DNA of 64,000 nucleotides from Arthrobacter cavernae (GCF_017368795.1 NZ_JAFNLL010000007.1:62001-126000), one strand, 5' to 3'; numbered from the stretch's first letter, positions 27,798-37,249 are shown. Program-made: numbers and translations. Notes: generated by a model not told the origin, from the sequence alone.

Positions 27798-29030
27798 GTG
27801 ACTTACGAAGCAGCTGCAAGTGCCGCACCGGAGACCAAAGCCCCCGTCCTGGAGCGCTCGGCCGTCATCGACCTCGAGGCCATCCGGCACAATGTGCGCC
27901 AGTTCGTTGCCATCGCATCGCCCGCCAAGGTCATGGCCGTCGTCAAGGCGGACGCCTACGGGCACGGCGCCGTGCAGGTGGCCCGTGCGGCACTGGACGC
28001 CGGCGCCAGCTGGCTCGGCACCGCCCACATTTCCGAAGCCCTCGCCCTGCGCGCCGCGGGCATCGACGCACCCCTCCTGGCCTGGCTGCACACCAAGGAA
28101 AGCAACTTCGCAGCGGCAGTCGCCGCCGGCGTCGACGTCGGGATCTCCGGCTGGGAGCTCGACGCCGTGGTGGCGGCAGCGCGCCAGCAGGAACGCCCGG
28201 CGCGCGTGCACCTGAAGGTGGACACCGGGCTGGGCCGCAACGGCTCCACGATCGCCGGCTGGGACCAGCTGGTGGGCGAAGCCATGGAGTACCAGGACGA
28301 AGGCCTCCTGCGCGTGGTGGGCATCTTCTCCCACTTTGCCGTGGCGGACGAGCCGCACCGGCCCGAAACGGACGAACAGATCGCCCTCTTCCGGGAAGCC
28401 GTGGCCATTGCCGCGGACGCCGGGGTGGATACCGAGGTGCGGCACATTGCCAACACCCCGGCCACTCTGTCCCGCCCGGACGCGCACTTTGACCTCGTCC
28501 GCGTGGGCCTGGGCCTCTATGGGCTCTCGCCGTTCGCGGAGCAGAGCTCCCAGGAGCTGGGCCTGCATCCGGCCATGACCGTGCGCACCTTGCTGTCCAA
28601 CTGCAAAGCCGTCGACGCCGGGCAGGGCGTCTCCTACGGACTGAACTACCGCACTACGGCAGAGAGCACCCTGGGCCTGGTCCCGCTGGGCTATGCCGAC
28701 GGGGTGCCGCGCATCGCCACCGGCGGCCCGGTCCGGATCAACGGAGTCACGTACCCGGTGGTGGGCAGGATCGCGATGGACCAGATGGTGGTGGACCTCG
28801 GCCCGCTGGATCCGGACACGGCCCGCAGCCTGCTCGGCGCGGAGGTCGTGATGTTCGGCGACGGCGCCGACGGCGGCCCGACGGCGGACGACTGGGCAGC
28901 CGCGGCCGGCACCAACAACTACGAGATCGTCACCCGCATCAGCTCCCGCGTGCCGCGCAGCTACGTCAACGAGATCCCCTCCGACGCCGCCGCTGCAGTC
29001 CCGGCGGAAGCCGGAACGGACACACCGTGA
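27798..29030 (+). CDS. alr: Alanine racemase
   Basis: PLP enzyme making D-alanine for peptidoglycan. 410 residues from the GTG at 27798 (MTYEAAASAAP), set by the TAGAAT element; the frame is open upstream without support. The PLP lysine motif is VMAVVKADAYGHGAVQVA; HLKVDTGLGRNG, SHFAVADEP and GRIAMDQMVVDLG (second catalytic region) follow. The C-terminus carries an acidic/Ala-rich extension. Its TGA overlaps the GTG of tsaE by 4 nt. Confidence 0.96.
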   Translation: MTYEAAASAAPETKAPVLERSAVIDLEAIRHNVRQFVAIASPAKVMAVVKADAYGHGAVQVARAALDAGASWLGTAHISEALALRAAGIDAPLLAWLHTKESNFAAAVAAGVDVGISGWELDAVVAAARQQERPARVHLKVDTGLGRNGSTIAGWDQLVGEAMEYQDEGLLRVVGIFSHFAVADEPHRPETDEQIALFREAVAIAADAGVDTEVRHIANTPATLSRPDAHFDLVRVGLGLYGLSPFAEQSSQELGLHPAMTVRTLLSNCKAVDAGQGVSYGLNYRTTAESTLGLVPLGYADGVPRIATGGPVRINGVTYPVVGRIAMDQMVVDLGPLDPDTARSLLGAEVVMFGDGADGGPTADDWAAAAGTNNYEIVTRISSRVPRSYVNEIPSDAAAAVPAEAGTDTP

Positions 29031-29650
29031 GCGGCTCCGTCCCGGATTCGACGGCACCGGACGGCGCGCTCTGGGAGCGCACGCTCACGGTCACGACGGC
29101 GGAGCAGACGCACGCGCTCGGGGCCGCGCTCGCCGCGGTGCTGGAGCCCGGCGACCTCCTGGTGCTGACCGGCGAGCTCGGTGCCGGCAAGACGACGTTC
29201 ACGCAGGGGCTCGGCGAGGGCCTGGGAGTGCGCGCCGGCATCATCTCGCCCACCTTCGTGCTGGTCCGCATCCACCCCAACCTCCCCGGTGGCCCGCGCC
29301 CGGGCGGCCCGGACTTGGTGCACGTGGACGCCTACCGGCTTGGCTCATCCGCCGAAATCGACGACATCGACCTCGAAAACACCATGGACAGTTCCGTGAC
29401 CGTGGTGGAGTGGGGTCGCGACCGAGTGGAGCACCTTTCGGACAGCCGCCTGGACATCCAGCTGCACCGTTCAGTGGGCGGTGAGTCCCGTGACCTGTCA
29501 CCCGCGCTGGAGCCGCAGCCGGACGCCGTCCTGGACTTCGACACCGAGGACGACGACGAGCCCCGCACCATCGTGGTCCGCGGCTACGGCCCGCGCTGGG
29601 CCGACGCCCCCGCCATCCTGGGACCTGCACCCCGTGAAGAGGACGCCTGA
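29027..29650 (+). CDS. tsaE: tRNA t6A37 biosynthesis ATPase TsaE
   Basis: ATPase partner of TsaB-TsaD in forming N6-threonylcarbamoyladenosine at tRNA position 37. 207 residues, longer than E. coli TsaE because of insertions around 29480-29560. Walker A GELGAGKT is at residues 49-56, then IISPTFVLVR, DLVHVDAYRL and VVEWGRDRV. GTG start overlaps alr; its TGA overlaps the tsaB ATG by one base. Confidence 0.95.
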   Translation: MSGSVPDSTAPDGALWERTLTVTTAEQTHALGAALAAVLEPGDLLVLTGELGAGKTTFTQGLGEGLGVRAGIISPTFVLVRIHPNLPGGPRPGGPDLVHVDAYRLGSSAEIDDIDLENTMDSSVTVVEWGRDRVEHLSDSRLDIQLHRSVGGESRDLSPALEPQPDAVLDFDTEDDDEPRTIVVRGYGPRWADAPAILGPAPREEDA

Positions 29651-30321
29651 TGCTCATCCTGGCCATTGACACTTCGGCCGTGGCAAGCGCCGCACTGATT
29701 TCCGACGACGCCATGGAAGGCGTAGTGGAGGCCTTCGCCACGGAAGACACCCGCAGCCACGCGGAAGTCCTGGCCCCCGGCATCGAACAGCTCCTCGCCG
29801 ACGCCGGTGTGACGGGAGCGGACATCGACGTGATCGTGACCGGCGTCGGCCCAGGTCCCTTCACCGGGCTCCGCTCCGGCATCGCCACCGCCCGCACCTT
29901 GGCCTTCGTCTGGGGCAAGCCGCTGTACGGCCTCATGAGCCTGGACGCCATCGCCCTGGAAGTCGCCGAATCCACCGCGGCGGAAGCCGAGTTCATCGTG
30001 GCCACGGACGCCCGGCGCAAAGAGGTCTACTGGGCCCGTTACACCCTGGCCGAGGGCCAGCTTCCGCGGCTCGTGGACGGCCCGCACGTGGGCTTTGCCT
30101 CGGAGCTTCCGGAGCTGCCGGTCTACGGTGCAGGCGCAGGCCTCTACGCCGATGTGGTCCGGGCCCATCCGGACTTCGCCGCCACCCAGCCGGATGCTGC
30201 GTCGCTGGGCCAGTTCGCCCTGGCCCGTCTCACGGCGGGGGATGCCTTGCTCGACTCCACTCCTCTGTACCTGCGGGAATCGGATGCCCAGGTGCCCGGT
30301 CCCAGAAAGCGTGCCCTGTGA
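29650..30321 (+). CDS. tsaB: tRNA t6A37 biosynthesis protein TsaB
   Basis: Non-catalytic ASKHA-fold scaffold that pairs with TsaD. 223 residues. MLILAIDTSAVASAALI and the conserved VTGVGPGPFTGLRSGIATARTLA segment identify it. Start overlaps the tsaE stop (TGATG); its stop overlaps the rimI GTG by 4 nt. Confidence 0.95.
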   Translation: MLILAIDTSAVASAALISDDAMEGVVEAFATEDTRSHAEVLAPGIEQLLADAGVTGADIDVIVTGVGPGPFTGLRSGIATARTLAFVWGKPLYGLMSLDAIALEVAESTAAEAEFIVATDARRKEVYWARYTLAEGQLPRLVDGPHVGFASELPELPVYGAGAGLYADVVRAHPDFAATQPDAASLGQFALARLTAGDALLDSTPLYLRESDAQVPGPRKRAL

Positions 30322-30803
30322 AGCTCTCACCAAAGCTCGAACTGGCGGGTGTCACTCTGCGGGACATGACCGCGGCCGATGTTCCCGCCGTCGAGGTCCT
30401 GGAACGCCGGCTGTTCCCCGTGGACGCCTGGCCGCTGCAGATGTTCCTTGACGAAATCGCCCAAGCCGGCACCCGCCGCTACGTCGTCGCCGAGGCCGGA
30501 GGAGAGATCGTGGCCTACGCGGGCCTGATGTGCATCGAACCCATCGCGGACGTCCAGACGATCGCCGTCGTGCCTGAATTCGAAGGCAAAGGCATCGGCT
30601 CGGCAATCCTCACGGAACTGATCGACGAAGCCCGGCGGCGCCGCGCTCAGGACGTCCTGCTGGAAGTCCGGGCCGACAACCCCCGCGCGCAGCAGCTGTA
30701 CCTGCGCTTCGGCTTCGAGCAGATCCATGTGCGCCCCCGCTACTACCGCGACGGCACGGACGCCCTGATCATGAGGCTGCAATTGAAGGAGCCCGGCGCG
30801 TGA
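30318..30803 (+). CDS. rimI: Ribosomal protein S18-alanine N-acetyltransferase (RimI)
   Basis: GNAT enzyme that acetylates the N-terminus of S18, and in some bacteria other proteins. 161 residues. The acetyl-CoA loop is [15 protein letters not shown], followed by [20 protein letters not shown], which is diagnostic of RimI. It lies between tsaB and tsaD with 4-nt overlaps on both sides, a common actinobacterial arrangement. Confidence 0.94.
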   Translation: MKLSPKLELAGVTLRDMTAADVPAVEVLERRLFPVDAWPLQMFLDEIAQAGTRRYVVAEAGGEIVAYAGLMCIEPIADVQTIAVVPEFEGKGIGSAILTELIDEARRRRAQDVLLEVRADNPRAQQLYLRFGFEQIHVRPRYYRDGTDALIMRLQLKEPGA

Positions 30804-31942
30804 GCACCAGCAACTACAAGGACCCGCTCGTCCTGGGGATCGAATCCTCCTGCGACGAAACCGGCGTCGGGATTGTCCGCGGCACCACCCTGCTGACCAA
30901 CACGGTCTCGTCCTCCATGGACGAGCACGTCCGCTTCGGCGGGGTCATCCCGGAGATCGCCTCGCGGGCGCACCTGGACGCCTTTGTGCCCACCCTCCAG
31001 GAGTCCCTGCACGAAGCCGGCGTCACCCTAGACGAGATCGACGCCATCGCCGTGACCTCGGGGCCGGGCCTGGCCGGGGCCCTCATGGTGGGCGTCTGCG
31101 CCGCCAAGGCCCTCGCCGTCGCCACGGGCAAGCCCCTCTACGCGATCAACCACCTGGTGGCGCATGTGGGCGTCGGGCTGCTGGACCGGAACCCCGACGG
31201 CGGAACTGCCGCGGGCGGCGCCGCAGGACTCGGCGAAGGCGGACGCCTCCCGGACAACCTCGGCGCCCTGCTGGTCTCCGGCGGCCACACCGAGATCCTG
31301 CGGATCCGCAGCATCACGGACGATGTGGAGTTGCTTGGCTCCACGATCGACGACGCCGCCGGCGAAGCCTACGACAAAGTGGCCCGGATCCTGGAGCTCG
31401 GCTACCCGGGTGGTCCGGCCATCGACAAATTGGCCAGGCAGGGCAATGCGAAGTCCATCCGCTTCCCGCGTGGCCTGTCCCAGCCCAAGTACATGGGCAC
31501 GGCCGAAGAGCCCGGCCCGCACCGCTACGACTGGTCCTTCAGCGGGCTGAAGACGGCTGTGGCCCGGTGCGTGGAGCAGTTCGAGGCCCGCGGCGAGGAG
31601 GTCCCCGTGGCCGACATCGCCGCTGCGTTCCAGGAGGCTGTGGTGGACGTGATCTCGGCCAAGGCCGTGCTCGCGTGCAAGGAAAACGGCATCACCGACG
31701 TGCTGCTGGGCGGCGGCGTGGCGGCCAACTCGCGGCTCCGCGAACTGACCGGCCAGCGCTGCACCTCTGCGGGGATCCGCCTGCACGTGCCGCCGCTGGA
31801 GCTGTGCACGGACAACGGGGCCATGGTGGCGGCGCTCGGTGCCCAGCTGATCATGGCCGGAATCGGCCCCAGCGGGGTAGCGTTCGCTCCGGACTCCTCC
31901 ATGCCCGTCACCACCGTGTCCGTGCAGGCTGACGCCGGCTAA
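30800..31942 (+). CDS. tsaD: tRNA t6A37 threonylcarbamoyltransferase TsaD
   Basis: Catalytic subunit that transfers the threonylcarbamoyl group to A37. 380 residues, slightly long because of a Gly-rich insert after the metal site. [17 protein letters not shown] at the N-terminus; metal ligands His118 and His122 in [20 protein letters not shown]; and [12 protein letters not shown] near the C-terminus. Last gene of the alr operon. Confidence 0.96.
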   Translation: MSTSNYKDPLVLGIESSCDETGVGIVRGTTLLTNTVSSSMDEHVRFGGVIPEIASRAHLDAFVPTLQESLHEAGVTLDEIDAIAVTSGPGLAGALMVGVCAAKALAVATGKPLYAINHLVAHVGVGLLDRNPDGGTAAGGAAGLGEGGRLPDNLGALLVSGGHTEILRIRSITDDVELLGSTIDDAAGEAYDKVARILELGYPGGPAIDKLARQGNAKSIRFPRGLSQPKYMGTAEEPGPHRYDWSFSGLKTAVARCVEQFEARGEEVPVADIAAAFQEAVVDVISAKAVLACKENGITDVLLGGGVAANSRLRELTGQRCTSAGIRLHVPPLELCTDNGAMVAALGAQLIMAGIGPSGVAFAPDSSMPVTTVSVQADAG

Positions 31943-32101
31943 GGGCGGCCTTCAGCGGTGCGGTGCCGGTTCGGCCCACGGACGCCACGGTGGCCGTTAC
32001 CCCTTTGCCCGTTGATCGATTCAGGCAGTTGGTGACGGGCGGGATCCCGTGGCGTAGGATTCGGTACTCGGAACGCCACAATCAGTCAGAAGGTGGGAAC
32101 C

Positions 32102-32524
32102 ATGCAGCTTGACGAGGTCGTCGGCCGGTTTCATCAAACGCTGAATGAGTTTGCTAAAGGAGACCCGGAACCCGCCAAGGCCATTTTCTCCCACGGCGAG
32201 GATGGGTCCCTTGCGAATCCCTGGGGTCCTCCGGTTGTGGGCTGGGATCGGGTATCCAAGGCCCTCGATTCAGCCGCTGCCCGGTTCAAGGATGGACGTG
32301 TCACTGCTGTTGATGGCCTCACCAGACACGTCACTTCCGATCTCGCCGTCTTCCTCGACATAGAACATTGGCAGGCCAAGCTTGGAGGAGGAGACGAAAT
32401 ATCGCAGTTTGATTTGCGTGTAACGAGCGTTTATCGCCCCGAGGGCGACACGTGGGCACTGGTGCATCGCCATGCAGACCCGGTCATCACACCGCGTCTC
32501 CCGGACGCTGTCCTGCATAACTAG
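32102..32524 (+). CDS. SnoaL/NTF2-like domain protein
   Basis: Function unknown. 140 residues with the cone-shaped NTF2-like pattern: N-terminal helix (MQLDEVVGRFHQTLNEFAKG), SLANPWGPPVVGWDRVSKAL, then strands AVFLDIEHWQAKL, LRVTSVYRPEGDTWALVHRH. This pattern is seen in DUF4440/SnoaL-type proteins. The ATG at 32102 has AGAAGGTGGG upstream; GTG at 32093 overlaps that ribosome site and is rejected. Its stop overlaps the stop of the convergent ligase gene by 3 bp. Confidence 0.7.
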   Translation: MQLDEVVGRFHQTLNEFAKGDPEPAKAIFSHGEDGSLANPWGPPVVGWDRVSKALDSAAARFKDGRVTAVDGLTRHVTSDLAVFLDIEHWQAKLGGGDEISQFDLRVTSVYRPEGDTWALVHRHADPVITPRLPDAVLHN

Positions 32525-33672
32525 CCCGTGGGCCCCTGGCGCATCTGCTGCACGAGGTCCATGACCACGGCCTGCAGGTCGCCGCTGTGCTCGGCGGCGA
32601 CGCGGCGCTGGCGCTGGTAGCTGGCTCCGCGGGCGATGATCTTTTCGACGTCGGCCAGTTCGGCTGAGCAGCCCAGCTTCGCGGCAACGGGGGCCAGCCG
32701 CTGGACGGTTTCGGCGAGGTGCTCCGTGACCAGCTGCTCCTTGCCGTGGGCGTCGAGGATGATGATGGCCTCCAAGCCGTACCTGGCCGCACGCCACTTG
32801 TTCTCCTGAACGTGCCACGGCGGCATGGTGGGGATGGTGCCGCCGGCGTCCAGGATCGAGGAGAACTCATCCACGAGGCACTGGGTGAGGGCCGCGATGG
32901 CGCCCACTTCCTCGAGCGTGGCCAGGCCGTCGCAGATACGCATTTCAATGGTGCCCAGGTCCGGGACCGGGCGGATGTCCCAGCGGATTTCCGAGGTGGC
33001 ATCGATGACACCCGTGGTGAACATGTCCTGAACATAGGATTCGTACGCTTCCCAGGTGTCGAACTGGAACGGCAGGCCGGCGGTGGGAAGCTGCTGGAAC
33101 ATCAGCGCGCGCTGGGACGCGTAGCCTGTCTCCTCGCCGGCCCAGAACGGGCTGGAGGCGGAGAGCGCCTGGAAATGCGGGAAGTAGTTGACCAGCCCGT
33201 CCAGGATGGGCAGCACCTTGCTCTTCTTGTCGATGCCCACGTGGACGTGCACGCCGTAGATGACCATCTGCCGTCCCCACCACTGGGTGCGTTCGATGAG
33301 CTTGGCGTAGCGTTCCTTGTCCGTGACCGGCTGGAGGAGCGGTGGGCTGAAGGGGTGGCTGCCGGCGCTGAAGAGCTCCACACCCATGGGGTCGGTGACT
33401 TCGCGGACTGCCGCGAGGGAACGGCTCAGGTCTTCCTTGGCGTCCTTGACGGTTTCGCATACACCCGTGACCAGTTCAACGGTGTTCAGCAGAAGTTCGC
33501 GCTTGATGTGCGGATGTTCGTCGTCCTCATTGAGGTCGGGGTGGGCTGCTGCCACACCGCGCAAGACTTCGTTGGCGACGGAGACCAGTTCACCGGTACG
33601 TGCGTTGACGAGCGCCAGCTCCCATTCCACACCCAGTGTCGATTGCCTGGATGGCGCAAAGTCAATCTGCAC
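32521..33672 (-). CDS. Glutamate--cysteine ligase-like carboxylate-amine ligase (GCS2/YbdK type)
   Basis: Family members ligate glutamate to an amine, often with weak glutamate-cysteine ligase activity in vitro. The native substrate is unclear in an organism that uses mycothiol. 383 residues. LGVEWELALVNARTGELV at the N-terminus (Glu metal ligand), GSHPFSP, YGVHVHVGID and RWDIRPVPDLGTIEMRICD are the family's conserved blocks. GTG start at 33672. Convergent with the SnoaL-like gene, with overlapping stop codons. Confidence 0.9.
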   Translation of the reverse strand: MQIDFAPSRQSTLGVEWELALVNARTGELVSVANEVLRGVAAAHPDLNEDDEHPHIKRELLLNTVELVTGVCETVKDAKEDLSRSLAAVREVTDPMGVELFSAGSHPFSPPLLQPVTDKERYAKLIERTQWWGRQMVIYGVHVHVGIDKKSKVLPILDGLVNYFPHFQALSASSPFWAGEETGYASQRALMFQQLPTAGLPFQFDTWEAYESYVQDMFTTGVIDATSEIRWDIRPVPDLGTIEMRICDGLATLEEVGAIAALTQCLVDEFSSILDAGGTIPTMPPWHVQENKWRAARYGLEAIIILDAHGKEQLVTEHLAETVQRLAPVAAKLGCSAELADVEKIIARGASYQRQRRVAAEHSGDLQAVVMDLVQQMRQGPTG

Positions 33673-33755
33673 GTGGTCCCCTCGTTATTCTTCTGAACCG
33701 GACATGGCGCCCCGCTGTGGGGCCGTCAGCGGATGGCTCAAGTCTAGTGCAGGGG

Positions 33756-33761
33756 TAGCAT
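33756..33761 (+). promoter_or_regulatory. Leaderless -10 element of the GH3 gene
   Basis: TAGCAT ends 7 nt before the ATG at 33769. Confidence 0.55.
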
Positions 33762-33768
33762 CGCATTG

Positions 33769-34983
33769 ATGGCACCGTTCCTTTCCCCGCGTCATGGCCG
33801 GCGGCCGCTGGCCGCGGCCCTGATGCTCGCCCTTCCGGCGTGCACAGCCGAACAGCCCGACGGCGGCAGCACCCCCTTGGCGTCCGACGCCGGAGCCGCC
33901 ATGGGGGCCGAACTCGCCGGCCTGGGCTTCACGATTGACTTCGCCCCGGACGCCGACGTGACCATCGGGCCGCAGGATCCCACCATCGGCTCACGTTCCA
34001 TGGACGGCGACCCGGACGCCGTCGGGCGGCTGAGTACCGCGTTCGGGCAGGGGCTGCTGGAATCCGGCGTGCTGCCCGTGAGCAAGCACTTCCCCGGCCA
34101 TGGCTCGGTGACCGTGGATTCGCACAAGTCCCTCCCCGTACAGAATGATTCCGTGGCCGAACTGCAGGCAAGGGATTGGAAACCGTTCGAACAGGCCGTC
34201 ACGGCAGGGCTGCCGATGATCATGATGGGCCACATTGCCGTGCCTGGCCTGGAACCGGACGTGCCGGCCTCGGTCTCCAAAGCCGGCTATGCTGCGCTCC
34301 GCGGCCTCGGCTTCGCGGGCGTCGCCGTGACCGACGCGATGAACATGGCCGCCATCGAAGAGCAATACACGGACGATTCCGCGGCGCTGGCCCTTGCAGC
34401 TGGCGCGGACCTGGTCCTCATGCCTGGGGACGTGGTTCGGGCCCATGCCGGAATCCTGGCCGCCGTCGGCTCGGGCGCCTTGCCGGCCGCCCGCCTGGAC
34501 GAAGCAGCCCGCCGCGTGGCCACCATGGTGCTCTGGCGGGCCAGGGTGATGCCGAAGCCCGCCGGGGCCGCCCCAGGCACTGGAATGGCCGTGTCACGGG
34601 CCGTCTCGGCTGCGGCGGTGACGGTCCTTGACGGGCCTTGTTCCGACCCCCTCATCGGCAGTTCCGTTTCGCTGGCCGGCGGGTCCGCCTTGGAAAGGGC
34701 GCGGTTCACCGCCGCGGCCGGCCGGGCCGGAACCAGCGTGGGCCGCGGCCCGCTCGTGGTGCTGGCCGGCTACGGCAGCGGCCCGGTCTCGGGACAGATC
34801 GCTGTGTCGCTCGATGCCCCCTGGCCGCTCGCAGGATCCTCCGCACCCAGCAAGACCGCTCTCCATGGGAATTCCCCCGGGGCCTTCGACGTCCTGCTGG
34901 CCGTGCTCACCGGCCAGGCGACGGCACCGGGGAAGCTGCCGGCCGCCGTCGGGCCCTATCCGCCGGGCAAGGGGTGCCCTTAG
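33769..34983 (+). CDS. GH3 family glycosidase (NagZ-like), N-terminal barrel segment missing
   Basis: Relatives are beta-N-acetylhexosaminidases. 404 residues. A short hydrophobic leader ends LALPAC (possible lipobox, with an unusual Pro). After only about 20 residues the sequence enters mid-barrel: AELAGLGFTIDFAPDADVTI, GSRSM, KHFPGHGSVTVDSHKSLP and the nucleophile region AVTDAMNMAAI. The usual preceding DQEGGRVxR strand and about 100 residues are absent. The frame is open and the leaderless -10 intact, so it is expressed or recently deleted; activity is doubtful. The C-terminal domain (about 265-404) is poorly conserved. Confidence 0.75.
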   Translation: MAPFLSPRHGRRPLAAALMLALPACTAEQPDGGSTPLASDAGAAMGAELAGLGFTIDFAPDADVTIGPQDPTIGSRSMDGDPDAVGRLSTAFGQGLLESGVLPVSKHFPGHGSVTVDSHKSLPVQNDSVAELQARDWKPFEQAVTAGLPMIMMGHIAVPGLEPDVPASVSKAGYAALRGLGFAGVAVTDAMNMAAIEEQYTDDSAALALAAGADLVLMPGDVVRAHAGILAAVGSGALPAARLDEAARRVATMVLWRARVMPKPAGAAPGTGMAVSRAVSAAAVTVLDGPCSDPLIGSSVSLAGGSALERARFTAAAGRAGTSVGRGPLVVLAGYGSGPVSGQIAVSLDAPWPLAGSSAPSKTALHGNSPGAFDVLLAVLTGQATAPGKLPAAVGPYPPGKGCP

Positions 34984-35009
34984 GCGAGCAGTATCCAAAG
35001 TCATTTGCT

Positions 35010-35028
35010 AATGAGAATTGTTTGCATT
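35010..35028 (+). promoter_or_regulatory. Zur-like operator
   Basis: AATGAGAATTGTTTGCATT is a 19-bp imperfect palindrome with AATG/CATT ends and AA/TT inner pairs, like actinobacterial zinc-uptake-regulator boxes. It abuts the -10 element of the COG0523-like gene, so a bound repressor would block it. The gene content downstream (zinc-independent L36) fits zinc control. Confidence 0.65.
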
Positions 35029-35034
35029 TAGACT
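35029..35034 (+). promoter_or_regulatory. Leaderless -10 element of the zinc-starvation pair
   Basis: TAGACT starts directly after the Zur-like palindrome and ends 6 nt before the ATG at 35041. Confidence 0.65.
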
Positions 35035-35040
35035 CTGTGA

Positions 35041-36177
35041 ATGCATCTTTCCGTCGTCAGCTCCCTTGACAGCCAGTGCCGTGAGGTCGCCACCGCGCGC
35101 CTGGGCCCTACGCACAGCAATTCGGTGGTGGTCCTGCATGACCTCCTGGACGGATCGCTGGTCCTGCGCCGCGTCTACCGCGACGGCGAGCTCCTGGAAC
35201 GGAGCGAAACCATGCTGGAGCACGGCTGCCTCAGTTGCACCGTCCGCCTGGATGTTGTCCCGACGGCGGAGCGGCTGGCCGCCTGCGGCCACGACCACAT
35301 CGTCCTGGGCCTGCCCCCGGGAGTCTCCGTGGACATGGCGGTGGCTGAACTGCGCCGCGGACTGGACCGGCCCGCCGTGATCGACAACGCCGTGCTTGCG
35401 ATCGACCCCGCCGAACTCGAGGACCACATCTGGGACCGGCACACCCTCTATGAATCCGGCTTCACCTCCATGCCCGAGGACGAGCGCACCAGCGGGGAAT
35501 TCCTGATCGGCGAATTCGGGCACGTGGACACGGTCATGATCCAGCCCGGACTTGGCGCCGAACTGGGCGGCGGACCGCAGTCCGGGGCCTGGGACCACGG
35601 CGTGGAGTTGTGCGGCCAGCTGGCTCCGCACGCCGCGGTGTCCGGCGTGCACGATGACTTCCGGCCGGGCTGCTACGACAGTGGTGAGGCCCACGCTCGG
35701 ACCCGCCGGGGCGCCGTCCGTGTACCGCTCGACGCCGGCGCGGGGACCTTCCGTACCGTGCTCCACAAAGTGGAGCGACCCTTGCACCCGGGCCGTTTCC
35801 GCGAGGCCCTGCCGCAGTTGGCCGCAGGTTCGCACTGGCTCCGTGGCCGGCTGTGGATCGCCTCGGCAGCCACCACCCGGATCGCCGTCCAGGGGATCGG
35901 GCCCCGCGTCTGGCTGGAAGGCACCGGGCAGTGGCTTGCCGACGCCGGGCATGACCCCCGCAGCGGCACCCTACCGGCGTCCGACGTCGACGCCGCGCTG
36001 GACTGGCACCCCACCTTCGGCGACCGCGGGACCGTGCTGGCCGTGACCGGGCGCGGTGAGGATGTCGATCCCCGCGAGATCCGCGGCCTGCTGGACGGCT
36101 GCCAGCTCAGCGATGCGGAAATGCGGCTCGACTTCAGCAAACTCGAGGACCCGCTCGGGCTCGAAACCGGCCTGTAG
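35041..36177 (+). CDS. COG0523/CobW-like protein lacking the P-loop
   Basis: Related to CobW/COG0523 metal-insertion GTPases but probably not a GTPase. 378 residues. The N-terminus [16 protein letters not shown] stands where GxxGxGKT should be. The metal-binding GCxCC motif is altered to GCLSC (Cys63, Ser65, Cys66). The C-terminal CobW_C domain is recognisable ([30 protein letters not shown]). It is followed 29 nt later by a cysteine-free L36 and preceded by a Zur-like box. As I recall, mycobacteria have a CobW-annotated ribosome-hibernation factor (Mrf) in their zinc-starvation operon; equivalence is a hypothesis. Confidence 0.8.
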   Translation: MHLSVVSSLDSQCREVATARLGPTHSNSVVVLHDLLDGSLVLRRVYRDGELLERSETMLEHGCLSCTVRLDVVPTAERLAACGHDHIVLGLPPGVSVDMAVAELRRGLDRPAVIDNAVLAIDPAELEDHIWDRHTLYESGFTSMPEDERTSGEFLIGEFGHVDTVMIQPGLGAELGGGPQSGAWDHGVELCGQLAPHAAVSGVHDDFRPGCYDSGEAHARTRRGAVRVPLDAGAGTFRTVLHKVERPLHPGRFREALPQLAAGSHWLRGRLWIASAATTRIAVQGIGPRVWLEGTGQWLADAGHDPRSGTLPASDVDAALDWHPTFGDRGTVLAVTGRGEDVDPREIRGLLDGCQLSDAEMRLDFSKLEDPLGLETGL

Positions 36178-36206
36178 ACCCAAGATCCACTACCAAAGGA
36201 GAAACC

Positions 36207-36329
36207 ATGAAAGTCAGGAATTCGCTGCGCGCCCTCAAGAAGATCCCAGGCGCCCAAATCGTGCGCCGCAGGGGCCGCACCTTCGTCATCAACAAGAAGA
36301 ACCCGCGCATGAAGGCCCGGCAGGGCTGA
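36207..36329 (+). CDS. rpmJ: Alternative (zinc-independent) 50S ribosomal protein L36
   Basis: 40-residue bL36 paralogue, [19 protein letters not shown]..., without the four zinc-ribbon residues (no cysteine at all). It also has the longer loop typical of 'C-minus' L36. Such copies replace the zinc-binding form when zinc is scarce, releasing zinc. ATG at 36207 with AAAGGAG 6 nt upstream. Downstream of, and probably co-transcribed with, the COG0523-like gene under the Zur-like box. Confidence 0.93.
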   Translation: MKVRNSLRALKKIPGAQIVRRRGRTFVINKKNPRMKARQG

Positions 36330-36409
36330 GCGAGGGGGATTGCCGGGCGTAGCGGCCGGAGGCGCATAAATATGACATATCTGGTGACTCTGGCCACGGC
36401 CACTGTTTA

Positions 36410-37231
36410 ATGGAGCACATGCCCATTCTGAACAAAGACATGTCCCTGTGCATCTCGCTGGCAGCCAGGCCGAGCAATATCGGTACGAGGTTCCACAACT
36501 ACCTCTACGATCTGCTCGGCCTCAACTTTGTCTACAAGGCATTCGCTCCCGCGGACATCACCCTGGCAGTGGCCGGCATCCGGGGTCTCCCCATCCGTGG
36601 TGCCGCCGTTTCCATGCCGTACAAGGAAGCGGTCATCCCCCTCGTGGATGTCATGGACCCCTCGGCCAAGGCGATCGACTCGGTGAACACCATCGTGAAC
36701 CAGGATGGTGTGCTGACGGCGTACAACACCGACTACATCGCCATCGCCCGGCTCCTGCAGGACCACGCCGTGCCGCACGGCCACTCGGTGCTGCTGCGCG
36801 GTGCCGGCGGCATGGCCAAGGCGGTCGCAGCGGCCCTGCGCGACGCAGGGTTCACGGACGTCACCATCGTGGCCCGCAACGAGGGAACCGGCCGGGCGCT
36901 GGCGGACCTTTACGGCTTTGGCTGGCAGGCCGACGTCGAGGGTTCCACGGCAGATCTCATCATCAACGTGACACCGCTCGGCATGGCCGGTGCGGATGAA
37001 ACGGCGCAGTCCTTCGACGACGCCACCGTGGCCGCCGCGCAGGTGGTGTTCGACGTCGTCGCGCTTCCCTCGGAGACGCCGCTTATCACGGCCGCCCGTG
37101 CAGCCGGCAAGCCGGTCATTACCGGGGCCGAGGTCATCGCGATCCAGGCGGAGGAGCAGTTCGTGCTCTACACCGGCGTCCGCCCCACTGCGGAGCAGGT
37201 CCGCGAAGCCTCCGAGTTCTCACGCAGCTAG
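36410..37231 (+). CDS. Shikimate 5-dehydrogenase-like protein
   Basis: AroE/YdiB superfamily oxidoreductase. 273 residues. The catalytic Lys-Asp pair is visible in VSMPYKEAVIP and AYNTDYIAI; the nucleotide site is LRGAGGMAKAVAAALRDAGF. The N-terminus lacks the usual GxPIxHSxSP shikimate motif and reads SLAARPSNIGTRFHNYLYD (Ser and Thr still present), so the substrate may differ from dehydroshikimate. The start is uncertain: ATG 36410 or ATG 36419, neither with an ideal ribosome site. Confidence 0.85.
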   Translation: MEHMPILNKDMSLCISLAARPSNIGTRFHNYLYDLLGLNFVYKAFAPADITLAVAGIRGLPIRGAAVSMPYKEAVIPLVDVMDPSAKAIDSVNTIVNQDGVLTAYNTDYIAIARLLQDHAVPHGHSVLLRGAGGMAKAVAAALRDAGFTDVTIVARNEGTGRALADLYGFGWQADVEGSTADLIINVTPLGMAGADETAQSFDDATVAAAQVVFDVVALPSETPLITAARAAGKPVITGAEVIAIQAEEQFVLYTGVRPTAEQVREASEFSRS

Positions 37232-37249
37232 TTTCCGCGGCAGGTGGCT

